Assembly (NCBI GenBank): GCA_937957815.1
Contig: CALFXN010000336.1
Location: forward strand, 1-5,411
Source: an uncultured Synergistales bacterium
GTDB taxonomy: Bacteria > Synergistota > Synergistia > Synergistales > Aminobacteriaceae
Reading direction: 5' to 3'
Length of the DNA stretch: 5,411 nucleotides
This document shows positions 5,306 through 5,411 of the stretch, piece after piece (positions within the stretch are counted from its first letter, which is position 1; every line of letters begins with the position of its first letter). A program made the translations under genes and the position numbers. The notes below the pieces were generated by a model. That model was not told the origin of the DNA, searched no databases, and was given only the letters and a program-made list of their open reading frames with translations.

Positions 5306-5411
5306 GTGGATCGGGTCTTGCTTGTCGATGACGACCATGGACTCTGCGATCTCCTCGCGGAGTATCTCGGGACGGAGGGATTCGACGTCGCGGTCGTCCA
5401 CGACGGAGAGA
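5306..5411 (+). CDS. Response regulator, N-terminal fragment (CpxR/OmpR-like receiver)
   Basis: Only 35 codons lie before the right edge. The GTG start at 5306 follows an AGGGAGGG site (5291-5298) by seven bases. The peptide reads as the opening of a receiver domain: beta-1 strand VLLVDDD (residues 4-10) with the acidic pair that binds Mg2+, then LCDLLAEYLGTEGFDVAVVHDGE, the alpha-1/beta-2 region. The LL-x-EYL-x-x-EGF-x-V-x-x-x-HDGE pattern is like CpxR/OmpR-type regulators of two-component systems, so a DNA-binding output domain is expected but not seen. The phospho-acceptor Asp lies beyond the window. It may be co-transcribed with the channel, or use a TACAAT (5277-5282) seven bases after the channel stop, which lacks a -35. 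Confidence 0.85.
   Translation, partial: MDRVLLVDDDHGLCDLLAEYLGTEGFDVAVVHDGE

Overview
The window is bacterial chromosomal DNA. It is densely packed with strong Shine-Dalgarno-led genes and holds five complete protein genes plus one truncated gene at each end. No RNA gene, insertion sequence, CRISPR array or phage gene is visible. The organism cannot be named from this sequence. GC-rich third positions on the right half, perfect AGGAGGTGA-type ribosome binding sites and GTG starts fit a moderately to highly GC-rich bacterium, for example Synergistota or a GC-rich Firmicutes/Actinobacteria-like lineage, but this is only an impression.

Left block (1-2185, all on the minus strand), in transcription order: a SorC/DeoR-type sugar-binding transcriptional regulator (start about 2185), a PLP-dependent threonine-aldolase-like enzyme (start 1194), and the first 31 codons of an exported protein with a clean signal peptide (start 93). 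The gaps are 34 and 57 nt, each downstream gene has its own strong ribosome binding site, and no terminator lies between them, so they look like one operon. A plausible reading is an effector-controlled catabolic operon: the regulator senses a small phosphorylated or hydroxylated metabolite, the aldolase cleaves a beta-hydroxy amino acid, and the exported protein may belong to uptake. The aldolase departs from its family at two active-site-proximal places.

Middle (2186-2469) is a 284-nt AT-rich divergent control region (about 30-33% GC in two hand-counted 60-base lines). It holds an imperfect palindrome overlapping a possible extended -10 for the left operon, a promoter-like TTGGAT-17-AATAAT reading right, and a 14-base direct repeat with copies exactly 42 bp apart. 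It is also the boundary of a composition change: sample lines to the left are 53-63% GC, and to the right 63-75%.

Right block (2470-5411): a GNAT acetyltransferase on the plus strand converges on a class I/II PLP aminotransferase on the minus strand, with one perfect 15-bp hairpin terminator centred between their stop codons. The aminotransferase is divergent from a plus-strand six-transmembrane voltage-gated-type potassium channel, which is followed 36 nt later by the start of a CpxR/OmpR-like response regulator cut by the window end. No obviously novel multi-gene system is present. The best leads are the atypical aldolase, the triplicated S4 pattern of the channel, and the repeats in the control region.
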